A stretch of 64,000 nucleotides of DNA. Source: JAHFUA01 sp963808725 (GTDB lineage Bacteria > Acidobacteriota > Terriglobia > Terriglobales > Acidobacteriaceae). Positions 40,785 to 51,500 of the stretch are shown here, piece by piece. Position 1 is the stretch's first letter, and every line of letters starts with the position of its first letter. The translations under genes and the position numbers were made by a program. Where the stretch lies: assembly GCA_963808725.1 (NCBI GenBank), contig CAWEGO010000002.1:1550001-1614000 (forward strand). Reading direction: 5' to 3'. The notes beneath the pieces are model-generated. The model was not told where the DNA came from, searched no databases, and saw nothing but the letters and a program-made list of their open reading frames with translations.

Positions 40785-41825
40785 ATGGCCCAATCGGATG
40801 GCGACATCGGCAATGTGACGCCAACTGCTGCACTGGTGCAGATGGCAATGTCCTATTCCCGCAGCCGCGTACTTTGCACAGCAGCTCGTCTGGGCGTTGC
40901 CGATGCGCTCGGAGATGAAGTGTGCAGGGTCGATCTCCTGGCCGAAAGATGTCAGGCGGATGGCGATGGTCTGTATCGCCTGCTGCGCGCCCTGGCCAGC
41001 ATCGGCATTGCAGAGGAAACGGCGCCGAAACATTTTCGGCTGACCCCGTTTGGAAGGCCGCTGCGGAGGGACGTGGCTCAGTCGGCATGGCCAGCCGTCG
41101 TTTTCTGGGCCGATCTGCTCGCCGACAACTGGTCCCTGCTTACCGATTGCGTCCGAACGGGCAAGCCTGCCTCACAGGTGCGTGATCCGAAGGTACCTTC
41201 CCGCTGGTCACAGGATCCTGAAGCCGACTCGATCTTTCGCGCGGTCATGGGCACGGCGCCCGCAGAGGATTACGCTCCGATCGCGAGTGCGTGGGACTTT
41301 TCACGCGCGAACGTGGTCGCCGATCTTGGCGGGGGCGGGGGCGGACTGATTCTTGCCGTGCTGGAACTCCATCCCCATCTTCGAGGTATGCTCGTTGATC
41401 GCGAGGCCAGCGTGGAGGCAGCGCAGGCGCGCTTCGCGGGCGCAAAGGTTTCCTCGCGGTGCAAACTGCTGGTGGCAGATCTGACCCAGTCGGTTCCAGC
41501 CGGCGCCGATGTGTACATGCTCAAACATGTTCTGCACGGGCGCCGGGACGCGGAGGCCATCACGGTTCTCAAGAACTGCCGCGCCGTGATTCCGGAGAAC
41601 GGCAGTCTGCTGGTTATCGAATTCATCCTCCCTCCGCTGGTCTCTCAGGCGGACCCCCACCTGGAAAGCCACCTGATGAGTGATCTCAACATGCTTGCTG
41701 TTACCGGCGGCAGAGAGCGAAGTGAGCACGAATGGAGAGCACTTCTCCAAGCAGCGGATTTTCGTCTGGCCGGAGTTTTTCCGGTCGGAAATGATGTGGG
41801 GATCCTCGAAGCCAAGCCAGCTTAG
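40785..41825 (+). CDS. SAM-dependent O-methyltransferase (hydroxyneurosporene/HIOMT type)
   Basis: A 346-aa enzyme. An N-terminal dimerisation winged helix (ALVQMAMSYSRSRVLCTAARLG, LYRLLRALASIGI) is followed by a Rossmann domain with the SAM loop VVADLGGGGGGLILAVLE. Further marks are the VDRE acidic residue, YMLKHVLHGRRDAEA with the catalytic His, and LLVIEFILPP. Such enzymes methylate phenolic hydroxyls. ATG 40785 is preferred over GTG 40770. Controlled, with the small membrane protein, by a PadR regulator (inference). Confidence 0.85.
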   Translation: MAQSDGDIGNVTPTAALVQMAMSYSRSRVLCTAARLGVADALGDEVCRVDLLAERCQADGDGLYRLLRALASIGIAEETAPKHFRLTPFGRPLRRDVAQSAWPAVVFWADLLADNWSLLTDCVRTGKPASQVRDPKVPSRWSQDPEADSIFRAVMGTAPAEDYAPIASAWDFSRANVVADLGGGGGGLILAVLELHPHLRGMLVDREASVEAAQARFAGAKVSSRCKLLVADLTQSVPAGADVYMLKHVLHGRRDAEAITVLKNCRAVIPENGSLLVIEFILPPLVSQADPHLESHLMSDLNMLAVTGGRERSEHEWRALLQAADFRLAGVFPVGNDVGILEAKPA

Positions 41826-41999
41826 GCGTGATAGCCTCCTCCGGTCCATGCAGCAACTACTCTCGACGAATACATAATCCACAAGCAACTTGTCGAGTTC
41901 ATCGTCTAGGTGATTCATCCTTTTTGGCGGTTGAAGGGCTACTACTCGGAAGGAATCCGCGGCGCTTTCTGAGCAGCGGGTAGGCCCACGCGTTGCCAT

Positions 42000-42668
42000 T
42001 CAGTTCGGGAAATGGAAGTGGATGTCGTGCTGCGAGGAGATGGGCACGCCGTCCTGAGTGGCGGGAGTGAAGCGCCAGCCTTCGAGGGCGGCCAGCACCT
42101 TCTCGTCGATGCCGTAGCCGAGCCGCTGCAGGATGCGCTTCTCGACGATGTTGCCGCGGGCGTCGATGGTAACCTCAACCACCACGTCTCCCTGCACGCC
42201 CGCAGGCAGCTCGGAGCGCGACACCTCCGGGTTGACGAAGGCCACCGGCAGAGCCGGCCGGATCTCGCGGCCGTCAGCCGGGCCCTCGGCAAGCGATCCG
42301 TAAGGCGTCCCGGCACGCGCCGTCTGGAGAGCATCGCCGGGCTGGTCTTTGTCCGCTTTGAGGTCAGCCTTGAGCGGAGCTTTGCGCCTGCGCTTCCGGC
42401 GTAGTGCTTTCGATTTCGATGCGGCCAAGTCCAAGTCCAAAGGAACGCGCGCCTCCGTCGCCGGGGCAGAGTGCACACCCCGGTCGTAAGGCAGGTACAA
42501 CGCTGTGACCGATGTCCCTCCGGCGCCGACGACCACCGCCTGGGGCCGCACAAAAACTGGCGCCGGCTGCCGCAACAACAGGCACACGGCCAGCAGGTGC
42601 ACGGCGATCGAAGCGCTGAGCGCCCATCGCCACCGAGCGACCATGCTTCGCTGCATCTGCTGAAACAA
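42000..42668 (-). CDS. TonB-family energy transducer-like protein
   Basis: A 222-aa protein: N-terminal anchor (ALSASIAVHLLAVCLLL), a long basic linker with KSKALRRKRRRKAP, and a C-terminal TonB domain (GDVVVEVTIDARGNIVEKRI...LAALEGWRFTPATQDGVP). It should span the periplasm from the inner membrane. No exbB/exbD or receptor genes are near. The C-terminal ~170 bases are duplicated twice at 38.9 and 39.5 kb. Confidence 0.82.
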   Translation of the reverse strand: MFQQMQRSMVARWRWALSASIAVHLLAVCLLLRQPAPVFVRPQAVVVGAGGTSVTALYLPYDRGVHSAPATEARVPLDLDLAASKSKALRRKRRRKAPLKADLKADKDQPGDALQTARAGTPYGSLAEGPADGREIRPALPVAFVNPEVSRSELPAGVQGDVVVEVTIDARGNIVEKRILQRLGYGIDEKVLAALEGWRFTPATQDGVPISSQHDIHFHFPN

Positions 42669-42881
42669 CCCCCACCCCCTGCTACATGGCAGTTAGACGC
42701 GCGGCTGCCAGGGAGGTAACCGCACGGCACTGCCCATAGCTACAACTTTACCATCATTACTCTTTACTCTTTGCACGGAACTATTTTCATTGTGGGACAA
42801 CGCCGCGGGCCTGCCAGTTTGTCTAACCACTTTGGGCGCATTCCGGGCTCAGTTTAAAATGAAAGACGAAGGGGGACATCC

Positions 42882-43181
42882 ATGACCGATTACGAGCGCT
42901 TTGGAGACTATCAGCCGTCGGATCGCAGCACCGCCAGCACCGCCGTCACCTTCCTGTTCATTGGCCTGGGCGTGGGAGCGCTCGCGGCGCTGCTGTTCGC
43001 GCCCAAGTCCGGCCGCCAGATGCGCAAGCTGCTGCGGCGCAAATATGAAGATGCCCGCGAGCAGGCCGATGGTCTGATCGATCGCGGCGCCGAACTGTTC
43101 GAGCGCGGCAGCGAGTTTGCCCACACCGCCTCGGAGAAGGTCAAGCCCATCGCTCGCGCCGCCGCCAAGCACGTGAAGTAG
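42882..43181 (+). CDS. YtxH-like small membrane protein
   Basis: A 99-aa protein: a short acidic N-terminus, one transmembrane helix (VTFLFIGLGVGALAALLFAPKSG, typical YtxH), then a helical basic stretch (RQMRKLLRRKYEDAREQADGL, RGAELFERGSEF). YtxH-type proteins are stress or general envelope proteins of unknown mechanism. GGGGGACATCC precedes the ATG. Confidence 0.8.
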   Translation: MTDYERFGDYQPSDRSTASTAVTFLFIGLGVGALAALLFAPKSGRQMRKLLRRKYEDAREQADGLIDRGAELFERGSEFAHTASEKVKPIARAAAKHVK

Positions 43182-43223
43182 GGCTGAGTACCGAGTACCG
43201 AACGAGAGGCTAGCGCCAGGAGG

Positions 43224-43706
43224 CTACTCGGGAAGCTCTCGGCAGCGCAGGATGTTCATCGCCTTGAGGGTCATCACGACCTCTTGATTCTGATTCAGCA
43301 TCTCGACCGAACTGCGCACCATGCCTCGATCGGGCTTGGAACGGGAGCGGTTTGCCTCGATGACGGACACGCGGATCGACAGGGAGTCGCCGGGCCGCAC
43401 CGGCCGCGTCCAGCGCAGCTCGTCGATGCCAGGAGAAGCCATGCTGGCGACATGCGACAGGTAGTGGTCCACAAACAGGCGCATCATGACCGCCGCCGTG
43501 TGCCAGCCGCTGGCGATCAAGCCGCCGAACGGCCCTTCCGCCGCGGCCCGTGGATCGGTGTGGATAAATTGCGGATCGAAGCGCTCGGCGAACTGCACGA
43601 TCTCGTCCTCGGTGAGGGTGATGCTCCCGTACTCGAACACGGAGCCGGGAACGTAGTCTTCGAAGTAGCGCTCGCCGACAGGGACGGCGATATCCTGCAC
43701 CTTCAT
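43224..43706 (-). CDS. MaoC-family dehydratase
   Basis: A 160-aa hot-dog protein. YFEDYVPGSVFEYGSITLTEDEIVQFAERFDPQFIHTDP carries the catalytic Asp and His of the R-hydratase fold, and SGWHTAAVMMRL follows. Family members hydrate enoyl-CoA; the substrate is unknown. ATG 43706 starts MKVQDIAVPVG; the frame opens further upstream, into the STAS gene end. Confidence 0.85.
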   Translation of the reverse strand: MKVQDIAVPVGERYFEDYVPGSVFEYGSITLTEDEIVQFAERFDPQFIHTDPRAAAEGPFGGLIASGWHTAAVMMRLFVDHYLSHVASMASPGIDELRWTRPVRPGDSLSIRVSVIEANRSRSKPDRGMVRSSVEMLNQNQEVVMTLKAMNILRCRELPE

Positions 43707-43804
43707 GACTGGAAGCCTCGTTGTAGGACGCACAAAAGCTAGCGCATTGGATGCGTATCGCCAGGGCACGGTTTCGCGAAGGCCGCGCCGGCATGATTGA
43801 ATGT

Positions 43805-44134
43805 TTATGAGCCTAACCACCGAAGCTCGATCAATTGTGTAACACTGAGCAATTCCTTAAGGCGTCGGTCCAAGTTGATAAGCTTAAACTGGCAGCTTGC
43901 AGCCTTCGCCGAAGTGTAAAGACCGACGAGAGTGCCCAACCCCGCGCTGTCCACGTAGCTTACATTGGCTAAGTCCAGCGCGACCCTCTCGCCCTGCGAA
44001 AGCAGCGGTTTAGCGGTCGTCCTCAGCAACTCCGTTGTATCTGCCGTTATTCTGCCGGTGCAGTGGACGATTATCTCGGTCGGTGTCCTGTCGATGGCCA
44101 CATCCAGTTCAGCGGGAGTAGGATTCATGGTCAT
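43805..44134 (-). CDS. STAS-domain anti-sigma factor antagonist
   Basis: A 109-aa single STAS domain: VHCTGRITADTTELL, VALDLANVSYVDSAGLGTLVGLY with the phosphorylatable Ser in DSAGLG, and INLDRRLKELLSVTQL. This is an SpoIIAA/RsbV-type partner-switching component. Possible partner phosphatase at 34922-36253. MTM or MNP may be the start. Confidence 0.88.
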   Translation of the reverse strand: MTMNPTPAELDVAIDRTPTEIIVHCTGRITADTTELLRTTAKPLLSQGERVALDLANVSYVDSAGLGTLVGLYTSAKAASCQFKLINLDRRLKELLSVTQLIELRWLGS

Positions 44135-44300
44135 GGATTAATCAGAGCGTCATCCGAATCCTCCAAACGGCGCGATTCTAACGCACTCGGGGATATTTGG
44201 CGACAACAGGCGTTCTCACCAACCGGCATACGTCTAACCGGAGCGATCATCTGGCGGCTTGCTTCCTGGCCCCGGCTGAATTCAAATAGGCGTTCCGGCC

Positions 44301-47300
44301 ATGTCCAAACTGAAGTGGTTCCCCGCGGTGCTTCTTTTCCTTGCCGGCGTAGTGTTGCCGGCGCAGCAGCTCGAGACTAAACCCGCCGATCCCGCCGCCG
44401 CCTTCCGCGACGAAGCCTACGTGGTCGAGCAGTTGCAGACGGTGGTCCGCTTCGAGAACGACGGCAGCGAACGCCGCGAGCAGACGGCGCGGGTGCGGGT
44501 GCAGAGCGACGCCGGCGTGCAGCGGCTGAGCCAGCTCGTCTTTGGCTACAGCTCGGCCAACGAGCAGATGGAGATGGCCTACGTGCGGGTGCGCCGCCCT
44601 GACGGCTCGGTGATGGAAGCCAGCGCCGCCGACATGCAGGACCTGCCTTCGCCGGTAGCGCGGGAAGCTCCCGTCTACAGCGACTTCCGCGAGAAGCACA
44701 TCACCGTACCGGGCCTGCAGCCCGGACAGGAACTGGAATACAGCATCGTCGTGCGCACCGAGAAGCCGCTGCTTCCCAACCACTTCTGGATGGAATACAG
44801 CTTCGAGAAGCAGACCATCCTGCTGGATGAACAACTGGAGATCAACCTGCCGCGCGAGCGCGAGATCAAGCTCAAGACGCAGCCGGGGTTCGAGCCCGAG
44901 ATCAGCGACCAGGGCGACCGCCGCATCTATCGCTGGGAGAGTTCCAACCTGCAGCGCGAGTCCGACGCCGACAAGAAGAAAAAGCTGAAGACGCCCAAGC
45001 CGGAACTGCCCGACATCGAGCTGAGCACCCTGCGCAGTTGGGACGAAGTCGGGCGCTGGTACTGGGACCTGCAGAAGGACCGCATCACGCCCACCGCGGC
45101 GGTGCGGGCCAAGGCGGCCGAGCTGGTGCGCGACAAGAAGACGGATCTGGAGAAGATCGCCGCGCTTTACGACTTTGTCGCCACCAACTTCCATTACGTC
45201 AGCCTGTCCTTCGGGCTGGGACGCTACCAGCCGCACCCGGCGGGGGAAATCCTGGGCAACCGCTACGGCGATTGCAAAGACAAGCACACCCTGCTGGCGT
45301 CGCTGCTGCAGTCGGTGGGGCTCTCGGCGTATCCGGCGCTCATCAACAGCAGCCGCGCCATCGATCCCGACGTGCCCGCGCCCTCGCAGTTCGACCACGT
45401 GATCACCGTGGTCCCGCTGAAAGACGAATACCTCTGGATGGACACCACGACCGAGGTCGCGCCCTTCCGGCTGCTGGCGATTTCCCTGCGCAACAAAAAG
45501 GCGCTGGTGATTCCCGGCGACCATCCCGCCAGCCTGGTGCTGACGCCCGCCGATCCGCCCTTCCCTAACCGCCAGTTGCTGGAGGTGGAAGGCAAGATCA
45601 GCGAACTGGGCAAGCTGGAGGCGACGGTGCGGCAGACGGCGCGCGGCGACAACGAGCTGGCCCTGCGCGCGGCGTTTCGCCGCACCCCTTCCAGTCAGTG
45701 GAAGGAGCTGGTGCAGACTCTCAATGTGTTCTACAGCATGCCCGGCGAGGTGAGCGAGGTCCGCGCCGATGATCCCGCCGATACCAGCAAGCCCTTCCAC
45801 TTTGAATACCGCGTAGCGCAGCCCAACTATCTGGACTGGTCGGCGCACAAGACGCAGCCCGCCCTCTACCTGCCGCTGCTGGGGTTGCCGGATGCCGATA
45901 CCGAAACCAGTGACAAGGATGCCGAGCCCTTGCGCTTGGGAGCGCCGGGAGAGACCGATGTGCGGTTGAAGCTGGAGCTGCCGCGCCGCTATGTGGCGCG
46001 GGCGCCGGTTCCGGTTACGGTCAAGCGCGACTATGGCGAGTACCGCTCCACCTACAGCGTGGAAGAAAACCGCGTTACCGCCGAGCGCGTGCTGGTGACG
46101 CGCATGAGCGAACTGCCGGCCGCGCGCGCCCGCGATTATCTGGCGTTTCGCCGGGCGGTGCATTCCGACGAGGAGCAGAAGCTTCAGCTCGAGACCACCG
46201 CGGCCGGCACTCCCGCTATTCCCGAGAACGCCAAGGCCGAGGACCTGCATGACTCGGCGCTGGCGGCCCTCCGCAACCACAATTACGAGCTGGCGGTGGA
46301 CTTGCTGAAGCGCGTGGTGGCTCTCGAACCCAAGCACAAGTACGCGTGGAACAATCTGGGTCGCGCCTACCTTGGCATGCAGAAAAACGACGAGGCCATT
46401 CTCGCCTTCCAGAAGGCGGCCGAGATCGATCCTTACGACGAATGGGCTTACAACAACCTGGGACTGGCTTACTGGCGCGAGCAGAAGTACGAAGAAGCGG
46501 TGGGCGCGTTTCGCAAGCAGCTCGAGATCAATCCCCTGGATGAATTCGCCCACGGCAACCTGGGCGCGTTGTACGTGGAATGGCACAAGTACGCGGATGC
46601 GGCGCCGGAGCTGGAGAAAGCCGTGTCGCTCAAGCCGGATAACGCCCTTTATCAAGTGGGTTTGGGGCAGGCGTATCTGAACCTGGGCCAGCCTGACAAG
46701 GCGCTCGCTGCGTTCGACAAGGCGGTCGATCTGCAGCCGGTTCCGCTGGTGTGGAACGATGTCGCCTACGAGCTCTCGCAGCGCAAGGTGCACTTGGACC
46801 GCGCCCAGCAATATGCGGAATCGGCCATCGCCGCTACGGCGGCGGAGCTGCGCAACGTCTCGCTCGATCATCTGCGCATCGAGGATCTCGGCCTGGTCGG
46901 GGCACTGGCTGCGTACTGGGACACGCTGGGGTGGATCTACTTCCAGAAAGACGACCTGAAGCAAGCGGAGGAGTTCATCAATGCGGCGTGGGTGCTGGAT
47001 CAGCATTCGGAGATCGGCGACCACCTGGCACAGATCTACGAACGGCGTGGAGACAAGGCCAAGGCCGAGCGCCTGTATGCCATGGCGCTGGCGGCGGAGC
47101 GTCCATCGGCGGAGACCCGTCCGCACCTGGCAGCGCTGGTCGGCGAACAGCACGTGAGTGCCGCGGTGGAGAAATATCGAGGCGAGCTGGCGCGCGAGCG
47201 CACTCTCAAGGTCGGGCCGCTGGTGAAGGAGAACGCGGAAGCCGAGTTTTTCGTGGCGCTGGCGGCCGGTCCCAAAGTCGAAGGCGTCAGGTTCATCCGT

Positions 47301-47477
47301 GGCAGCGAAAAGCTGAAGCCGTTCGCCTCCGCGCTCATGACCGCCCACTTCCCGGCGCCTTTCCCGGACGCCACCCCTACACACGTCATCCGGCGCGGGG
47401 TGCTCACGTGCTCCCAGGGCGTGAGCGAATGCACCTTCGTGCTGGTTTTGCCCGAGGATGTGCGGTCGGTGGAGTGA
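44301..47477 (+). CDS. DUF3857 / transglutaminase-like / TPR protein
   Basis: A 1058-aa exported protein. Signal peptide MSKLKWFPAVLLFLAGVVLPAQ; DUF3857 beta domain at about 40-215; transglutaminase-like domain at about 265-420 with the triad NRYGDCKDKHT (Cys), FDHVITVV (His) and WMDTTTEVAP (Asp). Then a second beta region, and TPR repeats at about 640-960 (for example YAWNNLGRAYLGMQKNDEAI, WAYNNLGLAYWREQKYEEAV). The catalytic residues look intact, so peptidase or transglutaminase activity is plausible. Common in acidobacteria and Bacteroidetes; role unknown. Antisense open frames here are shadows. Confidence 0.88.
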   Translation: MSKLKWFPAVLLFLAGVVLPAQQLETKPADPAAAFRDEAYVVEQLQTVVRFENDGSERREQTARVRVQSDAGVQRLSQLVFGYSSANEQMEMAYVRVRRPDGSVMEASAADMQDLPSPVAREAPVYSDFREKHITVPGLQPGQELEYSIVVRTEKPLLPNHFWMEYSFEKQTILLDEQLEINLPREREIKLKTQPGFEPEISDQGDRRIYRWESSNLQRESDADKKKKLKTPKPELPDIELSTLRSWDEVGRWYWDLQKDRITPTAAVRAKAAELVRDKKTDLEKIAALYDFVATNFHYVSLSFGLGRYQPHPAGEILGNRYGDCKDKHTLLASLLQSVGLSAYPALINSSRAIDPDVPAPSQFDHVITVVPLKDEYLWMDTTTEVAPFRLLAISLRNKKALVIPGDHPASLVLTPADPPFPNRQLLEVEGKISELGKLEATVRQTARGDNELALRAAFRRTPSSQWKELVQTLNVFYSMPGEVSEVRADDPADTSKPFHFEYRVAQPNYLDWSAHKTQPALYLPLLGLPDADTETSDKDAEPLRLGAPGETDVRLKLELPRRYVARAPVPVTVKRDYGEYRSTYSVEENRVTAERVLVTRMSELPAARARDYLAFRRAVHSDEEQKLQLETTAAGTPAIPENAKAEDLHDSALAALRNHNYELAVDLLKRVVALEPKHKYAWNNLGRAYLGMQKNDEAILAFQKAAEIDPYDEWAYNNLGLAYWREQKYEEAVGAFRKQLEINPLDEFAHGNLGALYVEWHKYADAAPELEKAVSLKPDNALYQVGLGQAYLNLGQPDKALAAFDKAVDLQPVPLVWNDVAYELSQRKVHLDRAQQYAESAIAATAAELRNVSLDHLRIEDLGLVGALAAYWDTLGWIYFQKDDLKQAEEFINAAWVLDQHSEIGDHLAQIYERRGDKAKAERLYAMALAAERPSAETRPHLAALVGEQHVSAAVEKYRGELARERTLKVGPLVKENAEAEFFVALAAGPKVEGVRFIRGSEKLKPFASALMTAHFPAPFPDATPTHVIRRGVLTCSQGVSECTFVLVLPEDVRSVE

Positions 47478-47894
47478 GCGGGAAGCATTCAGCAGTCAGC
47501 CCGGACAAAATGTCATTCTTCCGTCGAGCAAAGCGAGACGGGAGAATCTGATCATAACGGCGGCCCAACCACCCGAGGTAGCGCAGCCGGTTCCGTCAGA
47601 TCCTCCGACTCGCCTTCGGCTCGCGAAGGATGACACTTCAACCGTGCAGAGAGCCGCAGAAAAAATCAGCGCACCCTATGCGCTCATCTGACATCCAACC
47701 CAACTTAGCCGGGGAGTTATTCCCGGGCTTGCTTGCGAGGCTGGAGACGGTACCTTTATAATTCGCCGCCTCGTTGCTCCTGCAGCGCTTGATGTGGGCC
47801 GCTGCAAAACCACAGTCATCCGATCAACGTTGCCGTAAGGTTAGCCGCGGGCCCGGCGTGGTGGGACGCCGCGTCTGCAGGGGAACGCTCTTCG
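47478..47894. other. Intergenic region upstream of the act/cox cluster
   Basis: 417 bases with no gene. It holds the inverted-repeat element copy B (listed separately), a short TCAGCAGTCAG stretch at 47486-47500, and the presumed promoter of the respiratory operon at the right end. Confidence 0.45.
47511..47636. repeat. Interspersed inverted-repeat element, copy B
   Basis: Begins TGTCATTCTTCCGTCGAGCAA and ends TCGCGAAGGATGACA, inverted copies of the same family as at 36423. The ends are more diverged here. It lies between the DUF3857 gene and actA. Confidence 0.65.
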
Positions 47895-48593
47895 ATGGCG
47901 CAGATTTTCCACCGCAGCACGAACACCATCTCTCGCTTCACGATCTATGGATTCGTGTTTGTGCTGGCGGCGCTGAGCTGGGCGCTGTACATCTGGCAGG
48001 GCTCCTATTGGTTCAACCGCATGGGCGAGGTGGAGGAGCAGCCTGTGCCCTTTAGCCACGCTCACCACGCCGGCGGCCTGGGCATCGATTGCCGCTACTG
48101 CCACACCTCGGTGGAGACCTCCAGCTTCGCCGGCATCCCGCCCACCAAGACCTGCATGAACTGCCATTCTGAACTCTGGACGAGCGCTCCCATGCTGGAG
48201 CCGGTGCGCCACAGCTATCGCACCGGGCAGTCGCTACGGTGGACGCGGGTGAACGACCTTCCCGATTTCGTTTATTTCAGCCACGACATTCACCTGGCCA
48301 AGGGCGTGGGCTGCGATGAGTGCCACGGCCCGGTGGATCGCATGCCGTTGATGTTCCAGGCCAGAACGCTGCAGATGGAGTGGTGCCTGGATTGCCACCG
48401 CGCGCCCGACAAATACCTGCGCCCGAAGGAACAAGTGTTCAACATGCGCTGGCAGCGGCCCAACTCCGAGCATCCGGTTACGCTTGCGGGCGTCACCTAT
48501 ACCGATCAGCGGATTATGGGACGCGCTCTGATCAAGCAGTATGAGATTCGAAGTCCGAGAGACATTACCAGTTGCAACACGTGTCATCGATGA
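47895..48593 (+). CDS. actA: Alternative complex III subunit A, pentaheme cytochrome c
   Basis: A 232-aa protein with an N-terminal membrane anchor (FTIYGFVFVLAALSWALYIW) and five c-type heme motifs CxxCH: CRYCH, CMNCH, CDECH, CLDCH, CNTCH. It passes electrons from the Fe-S subunit to the monoheme cytochrome and oxidase. It overlaps actB by ATGA at 48590. Confidence 0.93.
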   Translation: MAQIFHRSTNTISRFTIYGFVFVLAALSWALYIWQGSYWFNRMGEVEEQPVPFSHAHHAGGLGIDCRYCHTSVETSSFAGIPPTKTCMNCHSELWTSAPMLEPVRHSYRTGQSLRWTRVNDLPDFVYFSHDIHLAKGVGCDECHGPVDRMPLMFQARTLQMEWCLDCHRAPDKYLRPKEQVFNMRWQRPNSEHPVTLAGVTYTDQRIMGRALIKQYEIRSPRDITSCNTCHR

Positions 48594-51500
48594 TGGAACA
48601 CGGAAGCACAAAGCCGAGTTGTAAAGACGCGAAGCTGGTCAAGATCGCGAAGCACGGCGCGAGGCTCGACCTGGCGGCGATTCGGGAAAAGCTCTCCAAG
48701 GCGACTGGTCCCACCTACTGGCGCAGCCTGGAAGAGCTGGCCGAAGAGCCGGGATTCGATGACGTGCTGCACCGCGAATTTCCGCGGCTGGCTTCGGAGT
48801 GGCCGGAAGGCTGCTCGCGTCGCGATTTCTTGCGGCTTGCGGGGGCATCGCTGGCGCTGGCCGGACTGGCGGGCTGCACCAAGCAGCCGCTCGAACCCAT
48901 CGTGCCCTATGTCGTCCAGCCGGAGCGCATTGTGCTGGGCCGGCCGCTGTACTTCGCCACCGCGTTTCCGGTGAGCGGGATCGCGCGGCCCATCATCGTC
49001 AAGAGCATGGAAGGACACCCGATCAAGGTAGAAGGCAATCCGCAGCACGGCGCCAGCCTGGGCGCGGCGGACGCGCACTCGCAAGCCTCGGTGCTCGGCC
49101 TTTACGATCCCGATCGCTCGCAGACCATCAGCTACAACGGCACGGTGCGTCCGTGGGGAACTTTGCAGGCCAACATGCGCGCTGGGCTCACGCAGCAGCA
49201 GGCCTCGGGAGGCGCGGGCCTGCGCTTCCTGACCGAGACCGTTACGTCTCCGACTCTCGCCAGCCAGATTGCCGCCGTGCTCAAGCAATACCCGAATGCT
49301 AAGTGGCATCAGTACGAGCCCGTCAACCGCGACAACGTGAAAGCCGGCGCGCAGATGGCCTTCGGGCAAGTGGTGGACACGATCTACCACTTCGACAAGG
49401 CGGGCGTGATCCTGTCCCTAGATGCTGATTTCCTATCACCTACCGGACTGCTCGGCTTCCAGCGCTACATACGCGACTTCACCTCGCGCCGCAAGATGAA
49501 GCCTGGCGTCGCGATGAACCGGCTGTACGTGGTAGAGAGCACGCCGTCGCTCACGGGCGTGAAGGCGGACCATCGCATGCCGATGCGCTCGTCCGAAATC
49601 CGCGCATTTGCCCGGGCCATTGCCGAGTTCCACGACCTGCCGAGCGATACTCTTTACACCTTAGTGGTGACTCGCGAGGGCCGCTGGGTGGGCCCCACCG
49701 CTAAAGACTTGAGGGACCATCGCGGGACCAGCCTGGTGGTGGTGGGCGATCAGCAGCCGCCAGAGGTTCATGCGCTGGCGCACGCGATGAACCAGGCGCT
49801 GGGGAATGTCGGCACGACGGTGACCTATGTCGATCCCGTCGAGGCCAATCCGGTCGACCAGACGGCTTCGCTTAAGGATTTGATCGCCGACATGGATGCC
49901 GGCAAAGTGCAGATGCTGGCGATCATCGGCGGCAATCCTGCCTACAACGCGCCGGTGGACTTGGGATTCGCCGATAAGCTCTCGAAGGTCAGGCTCAAGA
50001 TCCACCTCGGCATGTACCAGGACGAAACCTCGGGCTTGTGTGAGTGGCACGTGCCGGAGGCGCATCCGCTTGAGACGTGGAGCGATGCGCGCGCCTATGA
50101 CGGCACGATATCAATCATCCAGCCGCTGATCGCGCCGCTGTTCGCCGGCCGCTCCGCTCACGAGTTCATGGCGGCGTTCACCCAGCAACCGGAGCAATCG
50201 AGCTACGACGTAGTGCGCGGCTACTGGCGCGCGCAATTCAAGGGAACAAACTTCGAAGCCACGTGGCGCAAGTGGCTGCACGATGGCTTTATCGCCGGTT
50301 CGGAATCGAAGCCACGTACAGTCAGCGCGCGTCCGCTGGAATTTCCGAAGGTGGAACACAGCGTTGTGGAGCCAGAGGTCGTGTTCCAACCCGACCCCTC
50401 GGTTTACGACGGCCGCTGGGCGAACAACGGCTGGCTGCAGGAGTTGCCCAAACCGCTGACCAAGCTCACCTGGGACAACGCCGTGCTGATGGGCCCTGAG
50501 CTCGTCGAGCGCATGGACCTGCGCACCGGGAATGTGGTGGAAGTGGAAAATCGCGGCCGCAAAGTGCGCGGTGCGGTGCTGGTTGCGCCGGGGCAGGCGG
50601 ACGACACCATCACGCTTGCGATGGGCTACGGCCGAACGCGCGCCGGAAACAACGGCTCGAGGCGCGGCTACAGCGCGTTCCAGGTACGTACCAGCGATGC
50701 TCCCTGGATCGCCACTGGAGTGAAGATCACGCCGGTGGGCGAGAATTACCCGCTGGCCCTCACCCAGAACCACCAGGTCATCGACAACAAGACCGCCATC
50801 GAGGAGACCATCAAGCGCGCGCCCGTGCGCGAGGCGACGCTCGCCGAGTTCATCGCCAATCCGCGCTTTGCCCAGGAGATGAAGGAAGAGCCTGCCAGCG
50901 ACGACACCTTGTATCCGGCCTACGAATACAACGAATACAAGTGGGGCATGTCCATCGATCTGAACTCGTGCGTGGGTTGCAACGCCTGTCTGGTGGCCTG
51001 CCAGGCGGAGAACAACATCGCGGTGGTGGGCAAAGAGCAGGTGATCCGCGAGCGCCACATGAACTGGATCCGCCTGGATGCCTACAACGAGGGCGACCTT
51101 GCGAATCCGCGGACCGTCTTCCAGCCCGTGCCCTGCATGCAGTGCGAAAACGCGCCCTGCGAACTGGTCTGCCCGGTGGGCGCCACCGTGCACAGCTCCG
51201 AGGGGCTGAACGACATGGTCTACAACCGCTGCGTGGGGACGCGCTACTGCTCGAACAACTGTCCTTACAAGGTGCGGCGGTTCAACTTCCTGCTGTTCTC
51301 CGACTGGAATACGCCCACCCTGAAGTTTCTGCGCAACCCCGACGTGACAGTGCGCAGCCGCGGGGTGATGGAGAAGTGCACCTACTGCATCCAGCGAATC
51401 ACGCGGGCGCGCATCGACGCGGAGAAGGAGCAGCGCAAGATTCGCGACGGGGAAATCCAGACGGCGTGCCAGCAGGCGTGTCCCGGCGAGGCGATCATCT

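Noticed and set aside
44247..47384. A 1045-aa open frame on the minus strand
   Set aside because: It is exactly antisense to the DUF3857/transglutaminase/TPR gene, is rich in His/Arg/Gln from GC-biased third positions and has no domain; a shadow.
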